Part shown: positions 8,816-17,797 of the stretch, in pieces
How positions within the stretch are numbered: the stretch's first letter is position 1
Layout of the letters: each line of letters starts with the position of its first letter
From: Eubacterium sp. AF22-8LB
Lineage (GTDB): Bacteria > Bacillota_I > Bacilli_A > Erysipelotrichales > Erysipelotrichaceae
Direction: 5' to 3'
Length of the DNA: 64,000 nucleotides
Assembly (NCBI RefSeq): GCF_003458715.1
Contig: NZ_QRVI01000001.1
Coordinates: forward strand, 124,001 to 188,000
Made by a program: the position numbers and the translations under genes
The notes under the pieces: model-generated
Told to the model about the DNA's origin: nothing
Databases searched by the model: none
The model's input: only the letters and a program-made list of their open reading frames with translations

Positions 8816-9625
8816 ATGAAAACAGCATTAACAATCGCTGGAAGTGATTCCAGCGGAGGCGCTGGTATCCAGGCGGATATCAAAACAATGTGCGCAAATC
8901 ACGTATTTGCGACGAGTGCAATTACAGCACTAACGGCACAGAATACATTAGGTGTTACAGGAATTATGGAAGTAACGCCAGAATTTCTTGGAGAGCAGCT
9001 GGATGCAGTCTTTACAGATATTTATCCAGATGCTGTGAAGATTGGAATGGTTTCTAGTTCTGATCTGATTCGTATGATTGCTTCAAAACTGCAGGAATAT
9101 AAGGCAGCTAATATTGTTGTGGATCCGGTGATGGTCGCAACAAGCGGCGCAAAACTTATTAGTGATGATGCAATTGAAACATTGAAAAAAGAATTGTTGC
9201 CTTTAGCAACAGTCATTACACCAAATATTCCAGAAGCAGAAGTTCTAGCGGATATGAAGATTGCAAATGAAGAAGAAATGATTATCGCTGCTGAAAAAAT
9301 TTCTAAGAAATTTGGATGTGCAATTCTGGTAAAAGGTGGTCATCAAATCAATGATGCAAATGATCTGTTGTATAGAGATGACGCATATACATGGTTTCAT
9401 GGAAAACGTATTAACAACTCTAATACACATGGAACAGGATGTACATTATCCAGTGCTATCGCATCCAATCTTGCAAAGGGATATGATTTGGATACATCCG
9501 TAAAACGTGCAAAGGATTATATCTCTGGAGCATTGAATGCAATGCTTGATCTTGGTAACGGATCTGGACCAATGGATCATTCATTCGCAATTGATAATGA
9601 ATATGCAAAGGAGAATGTTCAATGA
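8816..9625 (+). CDS. thiD: Hydroxymethylpyrimidine/phosphomethylpyrimidine kinase
   Basis: A 269-residue ribokinase-fold enzyme that phosphorylates hydroxymethylpyrimidine and its monophosphate for thiamine synthesis or salvage. Seen are the N-terminal ALTIAGSDSSGGAGIQADIKT signature, VVDPVMVATSG, and the anion-hole motif THGTGCTLSSAIA near residue 205. GGAAGGAGAT precedes the start. It is the first gene after the TPP riboswitch and overlaps the next gene by four bases (ATGA), so the two are translated together. No other thi genes lie in the window, suggesting salvage rather than full synthesis, at least locally. Confidence 0.95.
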   Translation: MKTALTIAGSDSSGGAGIQADIKTMCANHVFATSAITALTAQNTLGVTGIMEVTPEFLGEQLDAVFTDIYPDAVKIGMVSSSDLIRMIASKLQEYKAANIVVDPVMVATSGAKLISDDAIETLKKELLPLATVITPNIPEAEVLADMKIANEEEMIIAAEKISKKFGCAILVKGGHQINDANDLLYRDDAYTWFHGKRINNSNTHGTGCTLSSAIASNLAKGYDLDTSVKRAKDYISGALNAMLDLGNGSGPMDHSFAIDNEYAKENVQ

Positions 9626-10785
9626 AGAAAACTTCTTTGTTTGAAAATGCATTGATCTGGTTTGGTGCAGGTGTTTCTATTGCAGAAATACTGACAGGTA
9701 CATATCTTGCACCTTTAGGATTGAAAAATGGTATTTTAGCCATTGTGGCTGGACATGTCATTGGCTGTATCTTATTGTTCCTGGCTGGTGTTATTGGTGG
9801 GAAAATGCGCTTAAGTGCGATGGATTCTACAAAGATGAGCTTTGGACAGAAAGGTTGTCTTTTGTTTGCGGCATTAAATGTACTGCAGCTTGTTGGATGG
9901 ACAGCAATCATGATTTATGATGGTGCACTTGCGGCAGATGGTATTATGCATACAGGTGCATGGATCTGGTGTTTGATTATTGGTATCTTGATTCTTGTAT
10001 GGATTGGTGTTGGTATTACAAACCTTGGAAAAATCAATACAGTTGCGATGGTTGCTTTATTTGTTTTAACTTTAATGCTTAGTAAATTTATCTTCTTTGA
10101 TGGAAACAGTGCAGTTGTATGTACAGAAGCAATGACGTTTGGTGCGGGTGTTGAACTTGCAATTGCGATGCCTTTGAGCTGGCTGCCTTTGATCAGTGAC
10201 TATACACGTGAAGCGGAAGATCCTGTGAAGGCTAGTTTAGTTAGTAGTATTGTGTATGGAATCGTTAGCTGCTGGATGTATTTGATTGGTTTAGGTGCGG
10301 CTTTATTTACAGGAGAATATGATATTGCACAGATCATGTTGAAAGCAGGTTTGGGTATTGCGGGATTATTGATCATTGTATTCTCTACAGTTACAACAAC
10401 ATTCCTGGATGCTTATTCTGCAGGTATTTCTAATGAATCTATCGTGCCAAAGTGGAATGGAAAACACGTAGCAATGGTTGTAACTGTTGTTGGTACAATT
10501 GCGGCAATTGTATATCCAATGGATAATATTACTGATTTCCTGTATTTGATTGGTTCTGTATTTGCTCCTATGATTGCAATCCAGATTGCTGATTTCTTTA
10601 TTCTAAAGAATGATAAAAGAAATGTAGAATTTGATGTACTGAATCTTGTATTATGGCTTGTCGGATTTGTTGTGTATCGCTGTTTTATGCAGATTGATAC
10701 ACCTGTTGGAAATACAATTCCATGTATGATCATTACAATTCTGTTAAGTGTTGTAATTCACAAGATTACCAAAAAGAACAATTAA
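9622..10785 (+). CDS. cytX: CytX-like hydroxymethylpyrimidine permease
   Basis: A 387-residue membrane protein with about twelve hydrophobic segments, of the nucleobase:cation symporter-1 family. The opening (SLFENALIWFGAGVSIAEI) and SWLPLISDYTREAEDP are typical of CytX, the putative hydroxymethylpyrimidine transporter regulated by thiamine. It overlaps thiD by four bases and shares its TPP riboswitch, which supports import of the pyrimidine moiety as substrate for ThiD. Confidence 0.88.
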   Translation: MKKTSLFENALIWFGAGVSIAEILTGTYLAPLGLKNGILAIVAGHVIGCILLFLAGVIGGKMRLSAMDSTKMSFGQKGCLLFAALNVLQLVGWTAIMIYDGALAADGIMHTGAWIWCLIIGILILVWIGVGITNLGKINTVAMVALFVLTLMLSKFIFFDGNSAVVCTEAMTFGAGVELAIAMPLSWLPLISDYTREAEDPVKASLVSSIVYGIVSCWMYLIGLGAALFTGEYDIAQIMLKAGLGIAGLLIIVFSTVTTTFLDAYSAGISNESIVPKWNGKHVAMVVTVVGTIAAIVYPMDNITDFLYLIGSVFAPMIAIQIADFFILKNDKRNVEFDVLNLVLWLVGFVVYRCFMQIDTPVGNTIPCMIITILLSVVIHKITKKNN

Positions 10786-10807
10786 AATATAGATTTATGA
10801 AAAAATG

Positions 10808-10857
10808 AAAAAGGATGGAATGGAATTCTTGAAAATGGACTTTATTCGATCCTTTTT
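10808..10857 (+). terminator. Terminator of the thiD-cytX operon
   Basis: AAAAAGGAT (10808-10816) pairs with ATCCTTTTT (10849-10857) across a long imperfect inner stem, ending in a T run shortly after the cytX stop. Confidence 0.65.
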
Positions 10858-10879
10858 ATATTGACGGTACATATTTGCT

Positions 10880-11116
10880 TCAGTATAGTTGAAGTATCAA
10901 AGGCAATGACGAAGAGCACTGTTTTGCTAAGAAACTAATAAGAGAGTCCGACATTTGGTGAAAGCGGATAGTGGAAACAAAATCAGTAAATCACTTCTGA
11001 GCTTGTGTGCTGAAATATAGTAAGTATACACCTAATAAATCACGTTACAGGTTTCGGACTTGTTGGAGTCTAGTAGAGTGGCATAGTTTTCTATGCAAAT
11101 TGAGTGGTACCGCGGA
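10880..11116 (+). ncRNA. T-box leader of brnQ
   Basis: The leader shows AATGACGAAGAGCA near the start, GAGAGTCCGACATTTGGTG (end of the Stem I landmark region), and the T-box proper GAGTGGTACCGCGG at 11102-11115. These match the T-box family, which reads uncharged tRNA. The gene behind it is a branched-chain amino acid carrier, so a Val, Ile or Leu specifier is expected; by alignment with tyrS-type leaders I read GTG (Val), but this is uncertain. The leader appears intact although its gene is truncated. Confidence 0.9.
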
Positions 11117-11120
11117 TATC

Positions 11121-11156
11121 AGATTCGTCTCATGATTTGGGATGAATCTTTTTTTG
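11121..11156 (+). terminator. T-box terminator ahead of brnQ
   Basis: AGATTCGTC and GATGAATCT form a stem over 11121-11149 with one mismatch, followed by seven T's. It follows the T-box sequence and should be the off-state structure. Confidence 0.85.
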
Positions 11157-11176
11157 TGTGCTGGAGGAAAAAAGAA

Positions 11177-11710
11177 ATGAAATTAAGCAAAAAGAATATG
11201 GTGGTTATCAGTTTTATGTTGTTCTCACTGTTCTTTGGAGCTGGAAATTTAATCTTTCCACCATTCTTAGGACAAAATGCAGGAGAACATACGTTTACTG
11301 CGATGGCTGGTTTTTTATTAACAGCGGTTGTATTGCCAGTGCTTGGTGTCATTTTTGTTGCTAGATTTGATGGATTAGATAAGTTAAGTGGAAAAGCTGG
11401 AAAACGTTTTGCATTCATATTTACAGTATTGATTTATCTTTCTATTGGACCTGGTCTAGGTATTCCGCGTGCAGCTTCTGTTCCGTTTGAAATGGCAGTT
11501 TCACCATATTTGCCAAACGATGCAAATCGTACGCTATGGATGGTTTTATACTCTGTTCTTTTCTTTCTTGTTGCGTTATGGCTGTGTTTGAATCCTGGTA
11601 AACTTGTGCAGCGTATTGGAAGGGTATTAACACCTAGCTTATTGATTTTGCTTGTTCTTTTGTTTATCAGTTTTGTGACAAAAGGAAATGTCAATGGAAC
11701 ATCGTATTAA
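11177..11710 (+). pseudogene. brnQ: Branched-chain amino acid carrier BrnQ, truncated
   Basis: The start at 11177 follows GGAGG. The first residues (MKLSKKNMVVISFMLFSLFF, then GAGNLIFPPF) are a classic BrnQ N-terminus, with five to six membrane segments. LIV-II carriers are about 430-450 residues; this frame stops after 177. From about 11690 the sequence belongs to an integrase gene in another frame. The missing 60 percent of brnQ is not found elsewhere in the window. The truncated product is very unlikely to transport. Confidence 0.85.
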
Positions 11711-12590
11711 AGAAAATACGTTGATGACCAAACAAAATATCTTTTATCATCATATCGTTCCCTATCTTGGTGAAATGAAACTAGATGAAATTACTCCAAA
11801 AGATATTATCCATTGGCAAGATCAAGTCATGAAAGATAACAACTATAAACAGACGTATCTTAAAACGATCCATAATCAACTCAGTGCTTTATTTAATTAT
11901 GCTGTTAGATTTTATGGATTAAAAAACAATCCTGCTAGACTTGCCGGTAACATGGGTAAAGAAGAAGTTAGTGAAATGAAGTTCTGGGCTAAGGAAGAAC
12001 ATCTTACTTTCTCTAGAGCAATGATGAATAAAGAAGAAAGTTATCATGCATTTGAAATCTTGTATTGGTGTGGCATACGTCTTGGTGAGCTGCTTGCCTT
12101 AACAGCTGAAGATTTTGATTTTGAAAAGAAAACTTTAAGAATTAACAAATCCTATCAGCATATTAAAGGTAAAGATGTTATCACAACGCCTAAAACTAGA
12201 AAAAGTAATCGCGTATTAACACTTCCTGATTTTCTATCCGATGAGATGCAAGATTATATCTCTAGACTCCTCTACTTAAAAGTTGATGATCGTATCTTTA
12301 CAATCACTAAATCCGGTCTTCATCATGAAATGGATCGAGGATGCAGAGAAACCGGTGTTAAAAGAATACGTGTCCATGATTTAAGACATTCCCACGTATC
12401 TATGCTGATTGAAATGGGATTTAGTGCTGTAGATATCGCAAATCGTGTTGGACATGAAAGTGTTAAAGTAACCTATCGATACGCGCATATGTTTCCTAAT
12501 AAAGATCTAATGATTGCTAAAAAATTAAACATTTCAAGAAATGGTGAAAAAGATGAGCAAGAAGAACCTGGATCAAAATGGGAGACTTAG
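11688..12590 (+). pseudogene. int: Tyrosine recombinase/integrase lacking its N-terminus
   Basis: A 300-codon frame with the full catalytic domain of a phage/ICE-type integrase. Seen are Arg in CGIRLGELLAL, Lys in TPKTRKSNR, the HDLRHSH box and GHESVKVTYRYAH with the nucleophile Tyr. The core-binding domain (TKQNIFYHHIVPYL onward) is present, but the arm-binding domain of about 60-80 residues that normally precedes it is absent. The frame begins inside brnQ, with no ribosome binding site of its own. It is either a dead remnant or an unusual short form; the scar position favours a remnant. Confidence 0.8.
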
Positions 12591-12885
12591 AAACGTAGTT
12601 GTAGGATTTAGAATGTCTGAAGAAGAAGTTGATCTGCTAAATCGTAGAGTTCTAATTTCAGGACTCACAAAGCAAGAATTTATAATCAACTCTATACTAG
12701 GAAAAGAAGTAACAGTTTATGGCAATCCATATGTATTCAGAAGTCTACAAGATGAACTTATTAAGTTTATCAAACTTTATGGCAAAGGATTGGAAGATGA
12801 AAATGATGATGAAATGCTTGAATTAACACTAAAAACGATACTTGCGATGCGAAAAAAAGGAAAGACAGAAGTTTATCCTGTGTAA
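12553..12885 (+). CDS. MobC-like mobilization/ribbon-helix-helix protein
   Basis: A 110-residue protein overlapping the end of the integrase gene. RNVVVGFRMSEEEVDLLNRR followed by an amphipathic helix is typical of the small MobC/relaxosome accessory proteins of Gram-positive mobile elements. GGTGA at 12543 favours the start at 12553 over 12541. It is followed by a terminator. With the integrase it marks what is left of an integrative element; no relaxase or excisionase is seen nearby. Confidence 0.65.
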   Translation: MSKKNLDQNGRLRNVVVGFRMSEEEVDLLNRRVLISGLTKQEFIINSILGKEVTVYGNPYVFRSLQDELIKFIKLYGKGLEDENDDEMLELTLKTILAMRKKGKTEVYPV

Positions 12886-12898
12886 GCAAACTCTCACG

Positions 12899-12928
12899 AA
12901 AGCCTTATTTTAAAGGCTTTTTTAATGT
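12899..12928 (+). terminator. Terminator after the MobC-like gene
   Basis: AAAGCCTT (12899-12906) pairs with AAGGCTTT (12913-12920), followed by TTTTAATGTTTTT. Confidence 0.85.
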
Positions 12929-13146
12929 TTTTACGAACCTGTAAACCGTGGTTAACCTCCGATTAACAAGTTGGGCTATTTTTAACCAAAATCACCCTAT
13001 TTTGACTCAAAAAGCAGTCAATTTTCGTGATTTTTGCCTGAGCTTTTGAAAAAACGTCAATTTTGGACCCTTATGAAAGCCTTTAGTTAAGGCCCTAAAT
13101 ACAAAATACGTTTTCAAAATGTTTTCAGCACCACTTGAGACATTAA
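12929..13146. other. Gene-poor end of the mobile-element remnant
   Basis: No supportable gene. The stretch has short T-rich repeats (for example two TCAATTTT words) and a GGTTAACC word near 12950. It may include the junction of the integrated element with the chromosome, but I cannot identify an attachment-site duplication. Confidence 0.4.
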
Positions 13147-13175
13147 AAAAAGCCCTTGAATAAAGGACTTTTTCA
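13147..13175. terminator. Bidirectional hairpin in the integrase-guaA gap
   Basis: AAAGCCCTT and AAGGACTTT form a stem with one mismatch around GAATA, with T/A runs on both sides. It argues against the 82-codon minus-strand frame that runs through it. Confidence 0.6.
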
Positions 13176-13392
13176 ACTTTTGATTGATCATTTGTAGCCG
13201 ATTCCCCGTATTTTTCGTAAATATCCTCCCGCCATATTCGTTGATTTAACACCAATTTTTACTTTCTTTTTTCAGTATTTTTTTCGATAATTATCTCAAA
13301 GGTTTCGTATAGGATAATTTACTTTTATTAACGGAAAACCGCATAAACACAAGGCTTCTCGATACTTTCTTTTGTTTTTTTACCAAACAAAA

Positions 13393-13421
13393 AGACCCTG
13401 CATTTTTTCAACGCAAGGTCT
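13393..13421 (-). terminator. Terminator of guaA
   Basis: AGACCCTGC (13393-13401) and GCAAGGTCT (13413-13421) form a stem with one mismatch. On the minus strand it is followed by TTTTTG, about 105 bases after the guaA stop; T's on the plus side make it potentially bidirectional. Confidence 0.75.
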
Positions 13422-13526
13422 CATTTTTTATTTCTTATTTAGTTTTCTAAGTAGTTCTTAGATCAGTTCCCATGGAAAATGAAAATTACATATTCGTGGG
13501 GATTGATGTTGGATTCTACATTGATA

Positions 13527-15074
13527 TTATTCGAACTCGATTGTTCCAGGAGGCTTACTAGTAAGGTCATACATTACACGGTTAACCCCACGAACCTCAT
13601 TGATAATACGAGACATAACTTTATTTAATACTTCATATGGAATCTGAGCAGATTCAGCAGTCATAAAGTCAATTGTATTAACGGCACGTAAAGCGATGGC
13701 ATAATCATATGTTCTTTCATCACCCATAACACCTACTGAACGCATGTTTGTCAATGCTGCAAAGTATTGACCGATTGAACGATCCAATCCAGCATTTGCG
13801 ATTTCTTCACGATAAATGGCATCTGCATCTTGGACAATTTTTACTTTTTCTTCAGTAACTTCACCAATGATACGAATTCCTAAACCAGGTCCTGGGAAAG
13901 GTTGTCTGAATACTAAGTATTCAGGAATACCTAATTCCAAACCAGCTTTACGAACTTCATCCTTGAATAAGTCACGTAATGGTTCAATGATTTCCTTGAA
14001 ATCTACATGATCAGGAAGTCCACCAACGTTGTGGTGAGATTTAATTACAGCAGATTCTCCACCTAAACCACTCTCAACAACATCTGGATAAATTGTTCCT
14101 TGAACTAAGAAATCCACTTTTCCAATTTTCTTAGCCTCTTCTTCAAATACACGAATGAATTCTTCACCAATGATCTTACGCTTTGCTTCTGGTTCTTCAA
14201 CACCCTTTAGCTTTTCATAATATCTTTGTTGCGCATTTACACGAATGAAATTTAATTCATATGGACCTTCTGGACCAAATACAGCCTCTACTTCATCCCC
14301 TTCGTTTTTACGAAGTAAACCATGATCAACAAATACACATGTCAATTGGTTACCAATTGCTTTTGATAATAATACAGCTGCAACAGAAGAGTCTACACCA
14401 CCACTAAGGGCACATAAAACTTTTCCATCTCCAACCTTTTCACGAATAGCTTTAATTTGTTCTTCAACAAAGTTATCCATTCTCCAGTCACCACAGCATC
14501 CACAAACACCACGAACGAAGTTGTATAACATTTTTGAACCTTCTTGTGTATGTAATACTTCTGGATGGAACTGAATAGCATATAATCCTTTTTCTGCATT
14601 TTCACTTGATGCACAAGGACAATTATCTGTATGAGACGTAATTTCAAAACCAGGTGCTACCTGTGAAATATAGTCAAAGTGTGACATCCAGCAAATTGTT
14701 TTTTCAGATACACCCTCAAAGATTTTAGAAGAAGTCTTATCCACAAGAACCTCTGTCTTACCATATTCACGGTGATCTGCTTTTTCTACTTTTCCACCCA
14801 ATACATGCATCATCAATTGTGCGCCATAGCAAAGGCCAAGAACTGGAATACCCAATTCAAACAATTCTTTTGAATATGTAGGTGAATCTGGTTCATAACA
14901 ACTATTTGGTCCTCCAGTTAAGATGATTCCCTTTGGATTCATAGCTTTGATTTTTTCTAAATCTGTTTTATATGAATAAATTTCACAATATACATTGCAC
15001 TCACGAACACGACGTGCAACCAACTGATTATATTGTCCTCCAAAATCAAGAACAATGACTAATTCTTTTTTCAT
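13527..15074 (-). CDS. guaA: GMP synthase (glutamine-hydrolysing)
   Basis: A 515-residue enzyme converting XMP to GMP with glutamine and ATP. The N-terminal class I amidotransferase domain shows GGPNSCYEP, nucleophile Cys in LGLCYGAQLM, and the His of QFHPEVLHT. The central ATP pyrophosphatase P-loop is LSGGVDSSVAA (about residue 224), and the C-terminal dimer domain ends PPGTIEFE. TAGGAGG precedes the ATG. No purine riboswitch fits in the 48 bp upstream. The length is normal. Confidence 0.97.
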   Translation of the reverse strand: MKKELVIVLDFGGQYNQLVARRVRECNVYCEIYSYKTDLEKIKAMNPKGIILTGGPNSCYEPDSPTYSKELFELGIPVLGLCYGAQLMMHVLGGKVEKADHREYGKTEVLVDKTSSKIFEGVSEKTICWMSHFDYISQVAPGFEITSHTDNCPCASSENAEKGLYAIQFHPEVLHTQEGSKMLYNFVRGVCGCCGDWRMDNFVEEQIKAIREKVGDGKVLCALSGGVDSSVAAVLLSKAIGNQLTCVFVDHGLLRKNEGDEVEAVFGPEGPYELNFIRVNAQQRYYEKLKGVEEPEAKRKIIGEEFIRVFEEEAKKIGKVDFLVQGTIYPDVVESGLGGESAVIKSHHNVGGLPDHVDFKEIIEPLRDLFKDEVRKAGLELGIPEYLVFRQPFPGPGLGIRIIGEVTEEKVKIVQDADAIYREEIANAGLDRSIGQYFAALTNMRSVGVMGDERTYDYAIALRAVNTIDFMTAESAQIPYEVLNKVMSRIINEVRGVNRVMYDLTSKPPGTIEFE

Positions 15075-15122
15075 TGCGTCCTCCTAATGTTTCCCTAAAC
15101 AATATTATAAAGTAGCAACCAA

Positions 15123-16622
15123 TTATTTACAACGCTTTAAATAATCAATTACCCCATTTAAATCCTTACACGAATCTTGAATATATTCCTTCATCTCGTC
15201 ATCTGGCGCAATCTGATCTTGAATAAAGATGGAATGCATCTTCGCATTGGCCGCTGCCATAATTCCATGCTTACTGTCCTCTAACACTAAACAATTTTCT
15301 GGTTCCATCCCTAATCTTTCAGCAGCTGCCAAGAAAACATCTGGAGCCGGCTTTGATTTATATCCCTCTTTAGAAGAAACAATCACATTTGGACTTAACA
15401 CAAAACCAGCATGCGACAAGAACTTTTTGATAGCCTGAGGATGCGAACTAGAAGCAACCGCATAAGGAATCTTATTCTCTTCAATATACTCAATTAGATT
15501 CTGCAAGCCAATCATGTTAGCACTACCTGGCTCTTTAAAGTATTTAAAGAAATAATCCACGCGCTCTTCTTGAATTTCTTCCATAACTCTTGTCACACCT
15601 GGATACATCATTTCAAACTCTGCAACCTTTCTTGAATCACAACCAATTAATGGCTCTGGAAAATAGTCTGGACAAGAAACACCCAATTCTTTAGCCTTCT
15701 CTTTAAATTCATCCTTAAACATAATTTCCGTATTAAACATCAAACCATCCATATCAAAGATGACCGCTTTAATTTTTGGCTTTCTAAAAAACTCAATCAA
15801 ACATTGCGTACCCAAATCTGCCATGCCACGATCCATTAAATCCACATATTCTTCGATAACACGATTTACACCATACAAAGGAAAGCTTGCCTCTTGTACC
15901 GCAATCTTTAAATCCTTCACAAAATGCTTCACATAAAAACCAGGCGCATAATCATTTTCTAACATCTTCTTACCTTGAAAATCCAATTGTTTAGATCCCG
16001 CTGCTCCATTACGCAAGAAACGATATACAAAAGATTCATCCACATCTTTACAATTCAAATATGACATGGCTTCACAAATACCTTGTAGCGTATTCGCAAT
16101 CATAATTTGATTTGCCATCTTGACATGTTGTCCACAACCTGCCAAACCACAATATTCAATTTGTGTTCCAAACGCTTCAAAGATTTCTTTATTCGTTTCA
16201 AAATCCTCTTTATCTGCACCAACCAATACAGTTAAAGTACCATTCTTAGCTCCCGTATCTCCACCAGTGACTGGCGCATCCAATACATGAACACCCGATT
16301 CTTTACCTTTTGTATATAATTCTTTAGCTAATTTTGGACTTGAAGTTGTAAAATCAATACAAGTTTTACCCGCTTCAATACAACCAAAAATCACATCATA
16401 TACTTCTTTAACATCACTAGGAAAACCGACCATTGTACAAACTACATCTACATTGGATGTCAAAGACTCAATCGATTCTTCTAAAATAGCACCTGCATTT
16501 TTAGCTTGTTCTACCCTTTCTGGATGTCTTGCGTATACATGCACTTCATACCCCTTATTCAACAAATGAATCACCATTGGCTGGCCCATAATGCCAGCAC
16601 CTATCCAACCTATTTTTCTCAT
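15123..16622 (-). CDS. Fusion: beta-hydroxyacid dehydrogenase + HAD phosphatase
   Basis: A 499-residue two-domain protein. Residues 1 to about 282 are a 3-hydroxyisobutyrate/tartronate-semialdehyde-reductase-like enzyme: Rossmann motif GWIGAGIMGQPM, DAPVTGGDTGAKNGTL, and catalytic Lys in GCGQHVKMANQ. Residues about 286-499 are a beta-phosphoglucomutase-like HAD hydrolase: nucleophile FDMDGLMFNTE, Ser in VASSS, Lys in SKPAPDVF and LEDSKHG. The two parts are joined with no gap or frameshift. Each would be a complete enzyme alone; the joint substrate is not predictable. It follows the DUF2974 gene with one base between. Confidence 0.85.
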   Translation of the reverse strand: MRKIGWIGAGIMGQPMVIHLLNKGYEVHVYARHPERVEQAKNAGAILEESIESLTSNVDVVCTMVGFPSDVKEVYDVIFGCIEAGKTCIDFTTSSPKLAKELYTKGKESGVHVLDAPVTGGDTGAKNGTLTVLVGADKEDFETNKEIFEAFGTQIEYCGLAGCGQHVKMANQIMIANTLQGICEAMSYLNCKDVDESFVYRFLRNGAAGSKQLDFQGKKMLENDYAPGFYVKHFVKDLKIAVQEASFPLYGVNRVIEEYVDLMDRGMADLGTQCLIEFFRKPKIKAVIFDMDGLMFNTEIMFKDEFKEKAKELGVSCPDYFPEPLIGCDSRKVAEFEMMYPGVTRVMEEIQEERVDYFFKYFKEPGSANMIGLQNLIEYIEENKIPYAVASSSHPQAIKKFLSHAGFVLSPNVIVSSKEGYKSKPAPDVFLAAAERLGMEPENCLVLEDSKHGIMAAANAKMHSIFIQDQIAPDDEMKEYIQDSCKDLNGVIDYLKRCK

Positions 16623-16623
16623 T

Positions 16624-17745
16624 TTACTTTCTTCCCTTCACTAATATTGGAGCGGATTGCACCGCAATAAATTTTACAACTTCCAACATAAACTTAATTT
16701 CTTCTGCATTCAATTGACGAATCTCCTTAATTCCAGATAACGCCTGTTTAAATGAAAATTCAGTTAAATCCGCAATTGTACGAATTTCCATACGATCAAA
16801 TAATTCCCCAATTAAATGACAATAGCGTTCCTTCTCTTCAATTGAGCGATTTAATAATAGTTTGTTTAAATATTCTAACATATCATCACTTTCTTTAGTA
16901 AGAGAATCACAATAATTAAAGTCTTTTACATCCACGCTCCACATCAGTGTATCATGCTGAACTAGACCAGAACCTTGGGCATCCATGATTTTCGTTTGTT
17001 CTCGATGATGTAAGACACGCCCCACTATACTATCCTTAGGAATATAGTTTGTGATTTTAGATACATCCTCATCACCTTGCCAAAAGCCATCCACAAAGCC
17101 AGGCCCATCAAAACTTTTCACACCTTCAATATATCTTTGTAATTCTGGATTTTTTAAAAAGGCATACATCGCCAGATTTCCACCCTTCGAATGCCCCGTT
17201 AAGTATATCTTTGGATATACCTTTTTCTTTTTCAATCCAAACAAATAACTTGTTTCAGGAATATTCTCAATGGTTTCTTTGACATAATCTTTAGCCAATT
17301 TTTGACAAGGAAGATCCGATTTATATGTCATCATCAAATTTTCTTTCCAACCCGTAATACTGCCATCTGTACCACTAAAAGAAACAACGAATGATCCATC
17401 TGGCAATACAAGTGTTACAACATTAAATTGAATCACGTCTTCATCGCTATAAACTTTTTTATAGTTCTTCAACTTTATACTTCCATAACGAATCGTATCT
17501 TGCAACGCATCAATCAAATGTGGAAGATTCATTGAAAATGTGTACTTACTCTTTAATTCCTCTTCACTATTTAAAGAAAGATATTTACGACATGCTTCCT
17601 CTAAAGAAACCTCTTCCTTATCCACAATGCCATCCCAATCCACATAAGATAGATCGGCACATACTAACATATCCACCTCGTTAAAGGGGCGAACAGAGAA
17701 GTCAATATCTCTTCTTAAATGTGCATAATTTAATAAGTTTTCCAT
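16624..17745 (-). CDS. DUF2974 family alpha/beta-hydrolase (lipase-like)
   Basis: About 373 residues. The serine nucleophile elbow is GHSKGGN (in IYLTGHSKGGNLAMYAF), preceded by VSFSGTDGSITGWKEN, the lipase-3-like oxyanion region; this is the DUF2974/Mbeg1-like hydrolase family common in Firmicutes. No signal peptide, so it is cytoplasmic. The start at 17745 is supported by GTGAGG at 17751-17756; the longer frame lacks one. The substrate is unknown. Confidence 0.8.
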   Translation of the reverse strand: MENLLNYAHLRRDIDFSVRPFNEVDMLVCADLSYVDWDGIVDKEEVSLEEACRKYLSLNSEEELKSKYTFSMNLPHLIDALQDTIRYGSIKLKNYKKVYSDEDVIQFNVVTLVLPDGSFVVSFSGTDGSITGWKENLMMTYKSDLPCQKLAKDYVKETIENIPETSYLFGLKKKKVYPKIYLTGHSKGGNLAMYAFLKNPELQRYIEGVKSFDGPGFVDGFWQGDEDVSKITNYIPKDSIVGRVLHHREQTKIMDAQGSGLVQHDTLMWSVDVKDFNYCDSLTKESDDMLEYLNKLLLNRSIEEKERYCHLIGELFDRMEIRTIADLTEFSFKQALSGIKEIRQLNAEEIKFMLEVVKFIAVQSAPILVKGRK

Positions 17746-17797
17746 AGTCAACCTCACTACAAAGATTTTACAATATATAAAAGGATCAGCCAAATGA

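Noticed and set aside
8576..8819. Frames of about 70 codons on both strands over the TPP riboswitch
   Set aside because: The sequence is fully explained by the riboswitch and its terminator.
13007..13255. 82-codon minus-strand frame in the integrase-guaA gap
   Set aside because: It runs straight through a bidirectional terminator hairpin, has no ribosome binding site and no recognisable sequence.
13472..13561. Plus-strand 29-codon frame (MENENYIFVGIDVG...) resembling the N-terminus of an IS110-type transposase
   Set aside because: It is very short, runs into the guaA coding region antisense, and the similarity covers only a common GID-G pattern.
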